Below are positions 28,025 to 37,430 of a DNA stretch of 64,000 nucleotides, piece after piece. The stretch comes from Bradyrhizobium sp. Tv2a-2 (lineage in GTDB: Bacteria; Pseudomonadota; Alphaproteobacteria; Rhizobiales; Xanthobacteraceae). The stretch's first letter is position 1, and each line of letters begins with the position of its first letter. A program made the translations under genes and the position numbers. Under the pieces are notes generated by a model that had not been told where the DNA came from, searched no databases, and was given only the letters and a program-made list of their open reading frames with translations. The stretch lies in NCBI RefSeq assembly GCF_000472425.1, contig NZ_AXAI01000020.1:117-64116 (forward strand). Reading direction: 5' to 3'.

Positions 28025-28040
28025 AACACGAGGATGCAAA

Positions 28041-28514
28041 ATGTCCCACCCTCGCGGCGAGTATGAAGATCTCAAGAAGATCGCGCCCGACGTTTATGAG
28101 GCGGTATCTGCTCTGGGGCAGTTGGCAGTCCGCGCCGGGTTAGACAAGCAGCTGCTCGAACTGATCAAGCTGCGCGCCTCGCAGATCAACGGCTGCGCCT
28201 TCTGCTTGCAATTTCACGTGCTGCAGGGCGAGCGGCTCGGCCTTTCCGCCGACAAGATCAACCTGGTCGCGGTCTGGCGCGAGGCGCCGATCTTCTCGGA
28301 CCGCGAGCGCGCGGCGCTGGCCTGGACCGAGGCCCTGACCCTGCTGGCCAACGGGGTGAGCGACGAGGTCTATGCGGAGGCGCGTAGGGAATTCTCGGAA
28401 AAAGAGCTGATGTACCTGACCTCGGCCATTGCCTCGATCAACACCTGGAATAGATTTGGCGCTGCCTACCGCTGGACCCCTCCGGCCCGCCAGCCCGTGC
28501 GAGCAGCATCCTGA
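28041..28514 (+). CDS. Carboxymuconolactone decarboxylase/AhpD-like alkylhydroperoxidase
   Basis: A 157-residue helical protein of the CMD/AhpD family. The redox pair CxxC is in NGCAFCLQFH near residue 51, followed by the proton-relay His, and FSDRERAALAWTEALT marks the second half. Such proteins reduce peroxides. I use the ATG at 28041 with an AGGA site; the frame itself is open far upstream, through the promoter, and that part is not coding. Divergent to the MarR gene and probably its target. Confidence 0.88.
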   Translation: MSHPRGEYEDLKKIAPDVYEAVSALGQLAVRAGLDKQLLELIKLRASQINGCAFCLQFHVLQGERLGLSADKINLVAVWREAPIFSDRERAALAWTEALTLLANGVSDEVYAEARREFSEKELMYLTSAIASINTWNRFGAAYRWTPPARQPVRAAS

Positions 28515-28549
28515 GACAAGAACGACGGTAATTCGGGAGGAGAACAAAC

Positions 28550-29059
28550 ATGACGGCGATCGCTGCAAGTCTCTCGCTGACAACAATCCGATCCCCGGCG
28601 CGGTCGGTCTGGCTGGCCGTGATAGCAGGCCTCGCCTGCGCCCTGGCCATTGGAAAGGCGCTGCCCGTGACCATGAACGCGGCTTTGGACCTGGCGGCGC
28701 CGCTTTGCGCCACTGCGGCCGAGGGATCGCCGCTCGACAAGGTCGAGGTCATTGCGTCCTATCCACTGCCCAATGTGGCGGGCAAGCGTGTGACCATCGT
28801 TCGCGTGACTTACGGTCCCGGCGGGTTTTCGCGCCCCCACCGGCATGCCGGTTCAGTGACAGCCTATGTCACGAAGGGCCAGATTCGCTCCCAGCTTGGC
28901 GGCGGTCCGCTCGAGACCTTCGCGGTCGGCCAAACCTTCTTCGAGCCGCCTGGTTCGACGCACATGGTCTCGGCCAATGCGAGCAACGTGGAGCCTGCGG
29001 AATTGATCGCGGTGTTCGTGGCCGACGAGGGGGCACAGCTCACGACCTTTCTCGATTGA
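28550..29059 (+). CDS. Cupin domain protein, membrane-anchored or exported
   Basis: A 169-residue protein. Residues 18-40 are a hydrophobic signal or anchor; the cupin core follows with motif 1 PHRHAGSVTAYVTKGQIRSQ and motif 2 GQTFFEPPGSTHMVSANAS, giving metal-binding His residues. A GGAGGAG site precedes the ATG. It is 35 bases after the AhpD-like gene, so it likely belongs to the MarR-controlled unit. The metal and the substrate are unknown. Confidence 0.85.
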   Translation: MTAIAASLSLTTIRSPARSVWLAVIAGLACALAIGKALPVTMNAALDLAAPLCATAAEGSPLDKVEVIASYPLPNVAGKRVTIVRVTYGPGGFSRPHRHAGSVTAYVTKGQIRSQLGGGPLETFAVGQTFFEPPGSTHMVSANASNVEPAELIAVFVADEGAQLTTFLD

Positions 29060-29197
29060 CCAGGTTCGTGCCGCTCTTGTTGCACCTTTTGCGCTCATCT
29101 TGTGGCGCCCGCCCACGCACGAAAATTTCAACCTGAAGGGTGAGCGGAAGTGCATCGCCCCGCTCACCAGACTTCCCGCACATCGCTACCCTGTGCC

Positions 29198-29788
29198 TTA
29201 CTCTTGCAGCCTGGCTTTGACAAAACTCAGTCGATCGTTGCCGAAGAACATTTCGTCGCCGACGAAGAAGGTCGGCACCCCAAAGACACCCCGCGCTGCG
29301 GCGCGTTCGTTATTGGTGGCGAGCTTTTCTCCTACGTCATCAGAATTGGCCACGTCCCACAATTCCGGAGGGAGAGCATGACTCTTGGCAAATTTCGACC
29401 GTCCCTCCTCACTGGTTAAATCATCCGAGTTCCCTCCCCAAACTACGGTGAATAGTGCGCTGCTTACCTTCTCGAAAGCACCGAGCTGCTGGCCTGCGAT
29501 CCCGGCACGCGAAAGCAGGTCGCTCCTGACTTGTCCTTGCATGAGCGCGTCAAACAGCTTCACATTTGGAGAGAAGGGTACCCCGTATTGCTTCGCCCAA
29601 CGCACACCGTCGACAACGGAATATCTCACCTTCGGCGAATCCAGCGAGGAAGGCTGATTGTCTACCTTCTTCATGACCCAAACGATATCGATGGGCTGGT
29701 AGTGGACTTGAGCCCCGAGTTTCGTGATCTGCGTGCTCGCGAGATACGAATAGGGACTACGGTAATCGAGAACAAATTCGATCGGCAT
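29198..29788 (-). CDS. 2-hydroxychromene-2-carboxylate isomerase/DsbA-like thioredoxin-fold protein
   Basis: A 196-residue GST-kappa/HCCA isomerase-type protein. The start MPIEFVLDYRSPYSYLA has the SPYSYL catalytic serine in place of the DsbA CxxC; ARGVFGVPTFFVGDEMFFGNDRL near the C-terminus is the cis-proline segment and lid. Such enzymes are glutathione-dependent isomerases of aromatic degradation or uncharacterised oxidoreductases. Codon use around it is less GC-rich than in its neighbours. It converges with the cupin gene and stands alone. Confidence 0.85.
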   Translation of the reverse strand: MPIEFVLDYRSPYSYLASTQITKLGAQVHYQPIDIVWVMKKVDNQPSSLDSPKVRYSVVDGVRWAKQYGVPFSPNVKLFDALMQGQVRSDLLSRAGIAGQQLGAFEKVSSALFTVVWGGNSDDLTSEEGRSKFAKSHALPPELWDVANSDDVGEKLATNNERAAARGVFGVPTFFVGDEMFFGNDRLSFVKARLQE

Positions 29789-30031
29789 GATCTTCCACCG
29801 TGATGATTGATCACAGCAATTTTGTTGAACTATTTTGCATCATGATTGCAGATCGATAATCCGCATTACGGATGCAATACAAAGGCCGCGGATTGATGGT
29901 CATTGCTCGAGACGCGTGTCGCCATGCAGCAATGCGGTGTGGCTGCGGTCGCCGGGCTCAATCCGGACTTTGTCCGCCGCGCGAGCTGATATCGGCTAAT
30001 ATCCACCTGCTCTCCATCAAAAGAGGTCTCG
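29789..30031. other. Intergenic region
   Basis: Its first 80 bases are AT-rich (around 29800-29870) and probably hold the promoter of the isomerase-like gene. No other feature is seen. Confidence 0.35.
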
Positions 30032-30418
30032 ATGATCGACCGCTATTCGGATCATGCCGCCAACGAACGCACCTTTCTTGCCTGGGTTCGCACCGGGATT
30101 GCCATTGTCGCCTTCGGTTTCGTGGTCGAGAAATTCAATCTGTTCGTCCGCACTCTGGCGGAAGCCAATGCAGGGGAGGCGGCCAAGCAGCTGCATCTGG
30201 ACCGGCTTACGCGCGGTTTCAGTCATTACGACGGGCTTGCGCTGATTGTGGTCGGCATGGCGATCATGTTGATATCGCTGCTGCGCTTCGTACGCACGAC
30301 CAGACTGATCGATGACCAGCAATCCCATTCCGCCGGGAGCGTCAGGGCTGAACTGGTCTTGTCGGTGGTGCTGACGCTAATCGTCGCCAGCCTGATGGCT
30401 TATTTTGCGATCGAGTGA
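30032..30418 (+). CDS. DUF202 (YidH-like) inner-membrane protein
   Basis: A 128-residue protein with three transmembrane segments. It begins with the DUF202 pattern DHAANERTFLAWVRTGIAIVAFGFVVEKF, followed by YDGLALIVVGMAIMLISLLRFVRT and a third helix at the C-terminus. The family is widespread and its role is unknown. A GAGGTCTCG stretch before the ATG gives a plausible ribosome site. No linked genes. Confidence 0.88.
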   Translation: MIDRYSDHAANERTFLAWVRTGIAIVAFGFVVEKFNLFVRTLAEANAGEAAKQLHLDRLTRGFSHYDGLALIVVGMAIMLISLLRFVRTTRLIDDQQSHSAGSVRAELVLSVVLTLIVASLMAYFAIE

Positions 30419-30451
30419 GAGACGCAAGGCGCTGGCGCAAGACCCGGCTGG

Positions 30452-32053
30452 TCAGTTCTCACTGCCGCCTTCCTGCATGTCGGGCTTGATCACATCCTCC
30501 GGCAGCGCATGCGCAACCGGCGAAGCCGCGATCTGCGGCCCGATCTCGCGGCCGCGGCCGTGGATCAGCCGCTCATAGGCCGCGATCAGGGTGACGTAGG
30601 GATTGACCCAGATCCAGCCGTCGCGCGTGAACACCTGCACGTCGAAATGCAGGTGGCGGCTGGTGCCATTAGGATGGTCCAGATAGTTCGAAACCACACC
30701 GATTTGCTCGCCCTCCGCGACCTCGCGCCCGTTCAACAGGCGATCGGCGTCCATCGTGGATGGGTTCATGTGCATGTAGCGGAAGCGGATGTGCTCGGTG
30801 GTTGTATTGATCTGCAGCGTCGCGGCCTGCTGCCGCAGGGAACGCAGCACGACGCCGTCGCGCACGGCAAAGATCGGCCGCTGCCTGGGATCGCAGACGC
30901 TTGCCGGCGTGTCGGCGGGGCAGGGCGCGGGGCGGATGTCCTGTCCCTGGTGGCCGTGGCCGGTGGCGCATTGGCCGACATTAAAGCTGCGCGCCTCGCA
31001 AAAACTGTCACGCCAGGGATAGCCGCCGCTCGGCGAGTCGGACTTGTCGGCCGGGCGGTGCTTGCCGAAGGATTGCGAATGCAGGAAGGCGGGAGCGTTA
31101 AGCGGAAAGCGGATTTGGGAGTAGGCGTTGAAATCGGTGCGGCCGCTCTGGCGGTGAAAGCCGCTGCCCTCGAGAAGGTCGCCAACGGGCCGGTAGGTGA
31201 AGTCGGCCGATCGCTCGCTCGGCCGCTCGGTGACGAGGGAGGCGGTATCCTGGCGCGGGCGCAACGGCCGGCCCCCTGCGACATGGAGCGCCTTCAGAAA
31301 CCGCTCGGCGATAGGGTAGGCCTCGCGGCAGGCCAGCCGCCGCGGGCGGGGTGCGGAGTCCAGACACTGGATCGAGACGACGTAAGGCACGCCGAAACGG
31401 GTGAAGGCATAGCGGACATAGCCTTCGCGGATGAAACGGCGCAGATCTGGATATTGCGCGGCTAGGCTCTTGACTGGCTCGCCCTTGCCGCCGGCGGGGT
31501 CGGCGATGTCATAGATCAGGAGCGAACCGCTGATCTGGACCTCGACCGGCTTGGCAAAGATGCGCGACGGCAGGCCGTCGCCTGCGCCGGGCTCGAGCGA
31601 GAACACCGCGTCGTAGCCCGCGGGGCCGGCGTCAAAGAAATCCACGCTGCGGAAGTCGGCCTGGTAGCGCGACACCGGGATGGCTTTTTCGCTCCCGTTC
31701 TGCCGCGTCTGCAGGAAGGCCGTTGTGTCGAACGGCAGCAGCACCGGCACGGCGCTTCGGGCAATCCCGGTGAAGATCGGGGTAGTGGCGGCATTCAGCG
31801 CGACCCACGCCGGCACGACCCGCGAATCAAAGCCGCTGACGCGGTGCTGGGGCGCGAAGCTGAAATCGGCGGCAAGCGAGGGCGCGGCGGCAAGCTCGAC
31901 GCGGAACTGGTTCTGCGCCGCGCGCCAGTCGGCATGCACGACGGACGTCTCGGGGGTCCGGAACTCCTCGGCGGAAACAGTGAGCCGGCCGGCGAGGAGT
32001 AAAGCGAAAGCTGCCAGCAGGAGGTTGACGAACCGGACAGCCTTTCCACTCAC
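30452..32053 (-). CDS. M23 family metallopeptidase (LytM domain), secreted
   Basis: A 533-residue protein with a signal peptide (FVNLLLAAFALLLAGRLTVSA). The C-terminal third has the M23 fold: GHGHQGQDIRPAPC with the first His and Asp ligands, FRYMHMNP and HLHFDVQVF with the final HxH. The substrate is expected to be peptidoglycan cross-bridges, or it may be a degenerate activator, but the ligands look complete. The first 330 residues have no family I know. It lies 33 bases downstream of efp on the same strand and may be cotranscribed. Confidence 0.88.
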   Translation of the reverse strand: MSGKAVRFVNLLLAAFALLLAGRLTVSAEEFRTPETSVVHADWRAAQNQFRVELAAAPSLAADFSFAPQHRVSGFDSRVVPAWVALNAATTPIFTGIARSAVPVLLPFDTTAFLQTRQNGSEKAIPVSRYQADFRSVDFFDAGPAGYDAVFSLEPGAGDGLPSRIFAKPVEVQISGSLLIYDIADPAGGKGEPVKSLAAQYPDLRRFIREGYVRYAFTRFGVPYVVSIQCLDSAPRPRRLACREAYPIAERFLKALHVAGGRPLRPRQDTASLVTERPSERSADFTYRPVGDLLEGSGFHRQSGRTDFNAYSQIRFPLNAPAFLHSQSFGKHRPADKSDSPSGGYPWRDSFCEARSFNVGQCATGHGHQGQDIRPAPCPADTPASVCDPRQRPIFAVRDGVVLRSLRQQAATLQINTTTEHIRFRYMHMNPSTMDADRLLNGREVAEGEQIGVVSNYLDHPNGTSRHLHFDVQVFTRDGWIWVNPYVTLIAAYERLIHGRGREIGPQIAASPVAHALPEDVIKPDMQEGGSEN

Positions 32054-32086
32054 CCCTGCGTCCCCCGGCGCAAACCCGCTGTGATA

Positions 32087-32653
32087 TTAATCCTTTGCAC
32101 GCTCGGCGTAAGAGCCGTCTTCGGTCATCACCACAATCCGCGTGCCGACGCCGATGTGAGGGGGCACCTGGGTGCGGACGCCATTCGACAGCATGGCGGG
32201 CTTGTAGGACGAGGAGGCGGTCTGGCCCTTTGTGACCGGCTCGGTATCCACGACCTCCAGAGTCACCCGCTGCGGCAATTGCATCGCGACCGGGCTGACG
32301 TCGTGCATCAGAAGCTTGACGGTCATGCTTTCCTGCAAATAGGGCGCGGAGGTGCCCACAATGTCCTTCGATACCTGGACCTGGTCATAGGTCTCGGGGT
32401 TCATGAAGTGGTAGCCTTCGCCATCTTCATAGAGGAAGGTAAAATTGCGCTCCTCGACGGTCGCCTTTTCGACCTGGTCGGTGGTCTTGTAGCGCTCCGA
32501 GACCTTCACCCCGTCGCTGATTCGGCGCATTTCGATCTGGCTGACGGGGGTTCCCTTGCCGGGATGGATGTTCTCGGCGCTCAAAACGACGTAGAGCTTG
32601 CCGTCTTGCTCGATCACGTTGCCCTTGCGAATAGAACTGGCGATGACTCTCAA
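32087..32653 (-). CDS. efp: Elongation factor P, TTG start
   Basis: A 188-residue EF-P, the usual family length. Domain I has SSIRKGNVIEQDGKLYVV and the modification loop HPGKGTP with the target lysine (Lys33); domains II and III follow and the end has IVVMTEDGSYAERAKD. The family start (M-K-V-I-A-S) aligns with a TTG at 32651-32653, which has an AGGAAG ribosome site; no in-frame ATG is near, so this is a rare TTG start. EF-P rescues ribosomes stalled at polyproline. epmA and epmB, whose products modify the lysine, lie divergently next to it. Confidence 0.95.
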   Translation of the reverse strand: MRVIASSIRKGNVIEQDGKLYVVLSAENIHPGKGTPVSQIEMRRISDGVKVSERYKTTDQVEKATVEERNFTFLYEDGEGYHFMNPETYDQVQVSKDIVGTSAPYLQESMTVKLLMHDVSPVAMQLPQRVTLEVVDTEPVTKGQTASSSYKPAMLSNGVRTQVPPHIGVGTRIVVMTEDGSYAERAKD

Positions 32654-32791
32654 AGCTGATCTTCCTGATATTTGGGCCCGAAATGGTGCTAAGCGCCGGT
32701 CTCGGGGGGCGTTTGATGCGGTTTCGGGCCGCAACATACTGATTTTGTCGCCGGATGCCAGCATTTTGCCGCCGCATAGGCTGAACCCGTG

Positions 32792-33844
32792 ATGGCCGGA
32801 GAAGGCCCGATTTCGCCCTGGTGGTCGGCCTCCCGACACGCCGATACCAGGCCGTTTCTGAAGCACCGGGCCGCGATCACGCGGGCTTTGCGGGCCTGGT
32901 TCGAGTCCCAGGACTTTACCGAGGTCGAGACCGGGATTTTACAGGTTTCCCCTGGAAATGAGACCCATCTGCACGCGCCGCACACACAATTGGTCCGCCC
33001 CAATGGCGAGCAGGCAATACGCTATTTGCGCACCTCGCCGGAATTTGCCTGCAAGAAGCTGCTTGCCGCCGGCGAAACGAAGATATTTGAGTTCGCGCGG
33101 GTGTTCCGCGACCGCGAGCGCGGCGACGTGCATCTGCCCGAATTCACCATGCTGGAATGGTACCGAGCCAACGCTCCCTATGAGGAAATCATGGCGGATT
33201 GCGTGAGCGTCATTGCGCATGCCGCGCAGGCGACCGGCTTCGGCACCTTCTCGTTCCGCGGCAAGGGCTGCGATCCCTTTGCCGAGCCGGAACTGCTGAC
33301 GGTCGGGGCGGCGTTTGCGCGCCATGCGGGCGTCGATCTGCTGGCGACGATCGAAGGCGGCGAGGGCAATCGCGGGCTGCTGGCCAAAGCGGCCGAGGGC
33401 AAGGTGCGGCTTGCCGATGATGACAGCTGGTCCGATATCTTCAGCAAGATCCTGGTCGAACATGTCGAGCCGCAACTCGGATTCGGGCGTTTGACGGTGT
33501 TGTTCGAATATCCGGCGCCGGAAGCGGCGCTGGCGCGGGTGAAGCGGGCCGACCCGCGGGTCGCCGAGCGCTTCGAGGTCTATGCCTGCGGCGTCGAACT
33601 CGCCAACGGTTTTGGCGAGTTGACCGATGCGGAAGAGCAGCGCCGACGGTTCGCGCTTGCGATGGACGAGAAGCAACGCCGCTATGGCGAGCGCTATCCG
33701 CTGGATGAGGATTTCCTGGCGGCGGTTGCGAGCATGCCGGAGGCCTGCGGTGTTGCACTCGGCTTCGACCGGTTGGTGATGCTGGCAAGCGGTGCGCTGC
33801 GCATCGACCAGGTGACATGGACGCCCGCGACGTTGGACCGATGA
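32792..33844 (+). CDS. epmA: EF-P--(R)-beta-lysine ligase EpmA (PoxA/GenX)
   Basis: A 350-residue class II lysyl-tRNA synthetase paralogue without the anticodon-binding domain. Seen are motif 2 (FEFARVFRDRERGDVHLPEFTMLEWYRA) and motif 3 (ACGVALGFDRLVML), with VELANGFGELTDAEEQ between them. It adenylates (R)-beta-lysine and attaches it to the conserved EF-P lysine. The ATG at 32792 follows a GTG at 32789 that could also serve. Its stop overlaps epmB in ATGA, and it is divergent from efp, so the whole modification system is together. Confidence 0.95.
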   Translation: MAGEGPISPWWSASRHADTRPFLKHRAAITRALRAWFESQDFTEVETGILQVSPGNETHLHAPHTQLVRPNGEQAIRYLRTSPEFACKKLLAAGETKIFEFARVFRDRERGDVHLPEFTMLEWYRANAPYEEIMADCVSVIAHAAQATGFGTFSFRGKGCDPFAEPELLTVGAAFARHAGVDLLATIEGGEGNRGLLAKAAEGKVRLADDDSWSDIFSKILVEHVEPQLGFGRLTVLFEYPAPEAALARVKRADPRVAERFEVYACGVELANGFGELTDAEEQRRRFALAMDEKQRRYGERYPLDEDFLAAVASMPEACGVALGFDRLVMLASGALRIDQVTWTPATLDR

Positions 33845-34932
33845 GCAGGATGAATTTAGCAACGACACTCCGTGATCCGACCGAGCTGGCGGCACAAGGT
33901 CTGGTGCCAGCCGCCGATCTCGCCGATCTCGAAAAGGTTGCGGCGCGCTATGCGATTGCGATCACGCCGGATCTTGCCGCGCTGATCGACCCGAATGATG
34001 CGGCCGACCCGATCGCGCGGCAGTTCGTGCCGAGCAAGGAAGAATTGCTCCTCGATCAAGGCGAGCGTGCCGATCCGATCGGCGATCATGCTTTTTCACC
34101 GGTCGCCGGCATCGTGCACCGCTATCCCGACCGGGTGTTGCTCAAGCTCGTCCATGTCTGTGCGGTCTATTGCCGCTTCTGCTTCCGCCGCGAGATGGTC
34201 GGGCCGGGCAAGGACAGCGCCTTGTCTGAGGCCGCCTATTCGAGTGCGCTGGATTATATCCGCACACACAAGCAAATCTGGGAAGTGATCCTGACCGGCG
34301 GCGATCCCTTGATGCTGTCGCCGCGAAGGCTCAAGCAGGTAATGCATGACCTAGCCGCGATCGATCATGTCAGGATCATCCGCATTCACACCCGCGTGCC
34401 GGTCGCCGACCCCTCGCGGATCAGCGATGACATGCTGCAGGCGCTGAGAGTTGAAAGCGCGACGGTGTGGGTCGCGCTGCACGCCAATCACGCGCGGGAA
34501 TTGACTGAACACGCGCGTCAGGCTGTTGCGCGCCTGGTCGACGCCGGCATTCCCATGGTGAGCCAGTCGGTGCTGCTTCGCGGCGTCAACGACAGCATTG
34601 TTGTGCTGGAAGAGTTGATGCGCGCCTTCGTTGAATGCCGCATCAAGCCATATTACCTGCATCATGGCGACCTTGCGCCGGGGACGGCGCATTTGCGCAC
34701 AACGCTCGCCCGCGGGCAGGCTTTGATGGGCGCTTTGCGCGGGCGGGTGTCCGGTCTGTGCCAACCGCAATATGTCCTTGATATCCCCGGCGGCGCCGGC
34801 AAATCGCCGGTCGGCCCGAACTATCTGCAGGCCGAAAATTCTTTTGTGGGTGAAGGTGATGCGGCTTCAGAAACGCGCTATCGTGTCACGGACTATTGCG
34901 GTGAGGTGCATCTCTATCCACCTCAGCGCTGA
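33841..34932 (+). CDS. epmB: EF-P beta-lysylation protein EpmB, radical SAM lysine 2,3-aminomutase
   Basis: A 363-residue radical SAM enzyme with the cluster motif CAVYCRFCFRREMVG (CxxxCxxC), the TGGDPLM SAM-binding segment, and MVSQSVLLRGVND plus PYYLHHGDLAPG typical of lysine 2,3-aminomutases. It turns L-lysine into (R)-beta-lysine for EpmA. Start and epmA stop overlap by four bases, so translation is coupled. Short EpmB-type members lack the C-terminal extension of clostridial KamA, as here. Confidence 0.95.
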   Translation: MSRMNLATTLRDPTELAAQGLVPAADLADLEKVAARYAIAITPDLAALIDPNDAADPIARQFVPSKEELLLDQGERADPIGDHAFSPVAGIVHRYPDRVLLKLVHVCAVYCRFCFRREMVGPGKDSALSEAAYSSALDYIRTHKQIWEVILTGGDPLMLSPRRLKQVMHDLAAIDHVRIIRIHTRVPVADPSRISDDMLQALRVESATVWVALHANHARELTEHARQAVARLVDAGIPMVSQSVLLRGVNDSIVVLEELMRAFVECRIKPYYLHHGDLAPGTAHLRTTLARGQALMGALRGRVSGLCQPQYVLDIPGGAGKSPVGPNYLQAENSFVGEGDAASETRYRVTDYCGEVHLYPPQR

Positions 34933-34964
34933 GGGATATGACGTGCTCTGACAGGAGGAGCGAC

Positions 34965-35237
34965 ATGAAGAGGAGCAACATGAACAGGACGACTGGCCTA
35001 CTCGCGCTCCTGGTTCTCTTCGGCGGAGCCGAGGCGATGGCCCAGAGTATGAACAAGGGCTCGTCGTCGACGGGCCAGACCATCAATGGCGGTATACCAG
35101 AGGCACCGATCGGCCATCGTCAGCCACGGCCGGGCGACGTGCCGGATGAGAAGAACTTGTCTGATCCGAACAGCGCCCAGAACAAGGAAGACGCGGCGCT
35201 CGACAAGAAGATCAAGAGCATCTGCCGCGGCTGCTGA
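34965..35237 (+). CDS. Small secreted protein ending in SICRGC
   Basis: A 90-residue protein with a signal peptide (GLLALLVLFGGAEAMAQ), a low-complexity Ser/Gly/Pro middle and the end EDAALDKKIKSICRGC. The protein at 40892-41179 has the same plan and also ends SICRGC. Two possible starts, ATG 34965 and ATG 34980, each follow an AGGAG ribosome site; I use the first. It lies 32 bases after epmB but is probably independent. Function unknown; the CxxC end could bind metal or form disulfides in the periplasm. Confidence 0.7.
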   Translation: MKRSNMNRTTGLLALLVLFGGAEAMAQSMNKGSSSTGQTINGGIPEAPIGHRQPRPGDVPDEKNLSDPNSAQNKEDAALDKKIKSICRGC

Positions 35238-35288
35238 TCCGATCCTGCGCGCCCGACTCGCGTTTCGGGTCGGTCGTCCCGCCGTCGG

Positions 35289-35480
35289 TCAGAGCGTAAC
35301 GACGATCTTCCCGAACTGCTGGTTGGACTCCGGAACCTCCACGATTTCCTCGAACGGGAAGCTTCTGGCGATCACGGGCCGCAGTGCACCGGAGTTTAAT
35401 CCGTCAAGGATGGACGCTTTTGCGCTCTCGATTGATGCGCTGGCGGCCGCGCTCCCGAAGCTCATGACGTGAGCCCGCAA
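35289..35480 (-). pseudogene. C-terminal remnant of a quinone oxidoreductase/zinc-type alcohol dehydrogenase
   Basis: The frame reads LNSGALRPVIARSFPFEEIVE and then ESNQQFGKIVVTL, the typical end of MDR-superfamily NADPH:quinone oxidoreductases. The segment that normally sits between these (AHRYLE or similar) is missing several residues, and the first 250 residues of the enzyme are absent. This is a decayed 3' end, not a gene. Confidence 0.6.
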
Positions 35481-35505
35481 AGCGCGGCCCGCGCGAGCGC
35501 CTCAC

Positions 35506-36591
<1,086 letters not shown>

Positions 36592-36634
36592 GGCGGGCTC
36601 CTCTAAGGCATTTGCTTTGGGACCTGCCGGCCAA

Positions 36635-36660
36635 TAAAAAAGCCGCCAGGTCTGGCGGCT
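36635..36660 (-). terminator. Attenuator terminator of the DAHP synthase gene
   Basis: On the minus-strand RNA, AGCCGCCAG (36652-36660) pairs with CTGGCGGCT (36641-36649), immediately followed by six U (36635-36640): a textbook intrinsic terminator. It lies 43 bases before the aroG start and 24 bases after the leader-peptide stop, so it ends transcription before the structural gene unless its 5' arm is taken by the antiterminator. Confidence 0.88.
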
Positions 36661-36684
36661 GTTTGGACTTTTGGCTGCAATTCG

Positions 36685-36765
36685 TCAGATTGAGCGCGAT
36701 CCTCCCACCGCCAGCGAGCTGTCGTAGCTAAAGTACCAAAAATAGCTGGTGGCGAAGTTGATCAT
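36685..36765 (-). CDS. Aromatic leader peptide of the DAHP synthase attenuator
   Basis: A 26-codon frame, ATG at 36765 and TGA at 36685, with a GAGG ribosome site before the ATG. Codons 7-14 read SYFWYFSY: three Tyr, two Phe and one Trp within eight residues, which is not expected by chance and matches the end products of the pathway. When any of these charged tRNAs is scarce, the ribosome should stall here and allow the antiterminator to form. It resembles trp and phe leader peptides in design. Too short for normal gene callers. Confidence 0.85.
   Translation of the reverse strand: MINFATSYFWYFSYDSSLAVGGSRSI
36706..36754 (-). promoter_or_regulatory. Attenuator segments 1 and 2 (pause and antiterminator arms)
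   Basis: RNA segment 1, CGCCACCAGC (36745-36754, leader codons 4-7), pairs with segment 2, GCUGGCGGUG (36706-36715), at nine of ten positions with one G-U. Segment 2 also pairs (CUGGCGGU) with the 5' arm of the terminator, AGCCGCCAG (36652-36660), giving the competing antiterminator. The aromatic codons lie in the loop of hairpin 1:2. Pairing is read by eye; no energies were computed. Confidence 0.75.
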
Positions 36766-36821
36766 GGCCGCCTCATAGCGCAGCCGTTTCCTCTTGTCAC
36801 CCCTTAAAATTCGCGGCGGCG

Positions 36822-37406
36822 TCAACCCTGCCGGGCCGCCAGCGCCATGCCGATCAGGGAGGCACCGCCGAATACCAGGTTGATGCCGACCAGAAGGCCG
36901 ATCGCCCATTCGGCCGATCCGGGCAGGCCGGCGATGATCATGAATGAAATCAGGATGTCGAAGATGCCGGCGATCATGAGCCACAGCCAGCGCTCCGACA
37001 ATTCGCGCCGATGCTCCAGCGCATACATGATCGTGGCGACACCTTCGGCGACGAAATAGGCACCGACGACGAAGGTGAGGGTCAAGACACCCTGCGCCGG
37101 CTTGGCGAGCAGGATGGCGCCGGCAACCACTGCGAGGACGGCCGATATCAACGACCACCAGAAGCCCGGCATCGCCCGCGCCCAGAAGGTCAACACCAAG
37201 CCTGCGATGCCGCTGATCAGGAACATCCAGCCGACGAAGATCGTAACCGCAAGACTTGCGAGCGGAGGCACGATCATGGCGGCAAGCCCGAGGATCACGA
37301 GCAGGATGCCTTCGAACAGGAAAGCCTTCCAGTGCTCGCGCACCGCGGCCTGCATGCGCGATTGCAACTTCTTGATCTCGTTGCTGGGATCCTGGGGAAG
37401 GGTCAT
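36822..37406 (-). CDS. HdeD family membrane protein
   Basis: A 194-residue protein with six hydrophobic helices in the repeated two-three helix pattern of HdeD (LFEGILLVILGLAAMIVPPLAS, then GWMFLISGIAGLVLTFWAR). E. coli HdeD is linked with acid resistance at high cell density; rhizobial relatives have no tested role. The ATG at 37406 is chosen because the sequence upstream is a short tandem repeat. It lies upstream of the aroG leader on the same strand, so the attenuator terminator also ends any read-through from it. Confidence 0.88.
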   Translation of the reverse strand: MTLPQDPSNEIKKLQSRMQAAVREHWKAFLFEGILLVILGLAAMIVPPLASLAVTIFVGWMFLISGIAGLVLTFWARAMPGFWWSLISAVLAVVAGAILLAKPAQGVLTLTFVVGAYFVAEGVATIMYALEHRRELSERWLWLMIAGIFDILISFMIIAGLPGSAEWAIGLLVGINLVFGGASLIGMALAARQG

Positions 37407-37430
37407 CTGATGTCTCCCAAAACCGGCCAA

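Noticed and set aside
27420..28040. Upstream extension of the AhpD-like frame through the MarR gene
   Set aside because: It runs antisense to the MarR gene and through the operator; the family start is at 28041.
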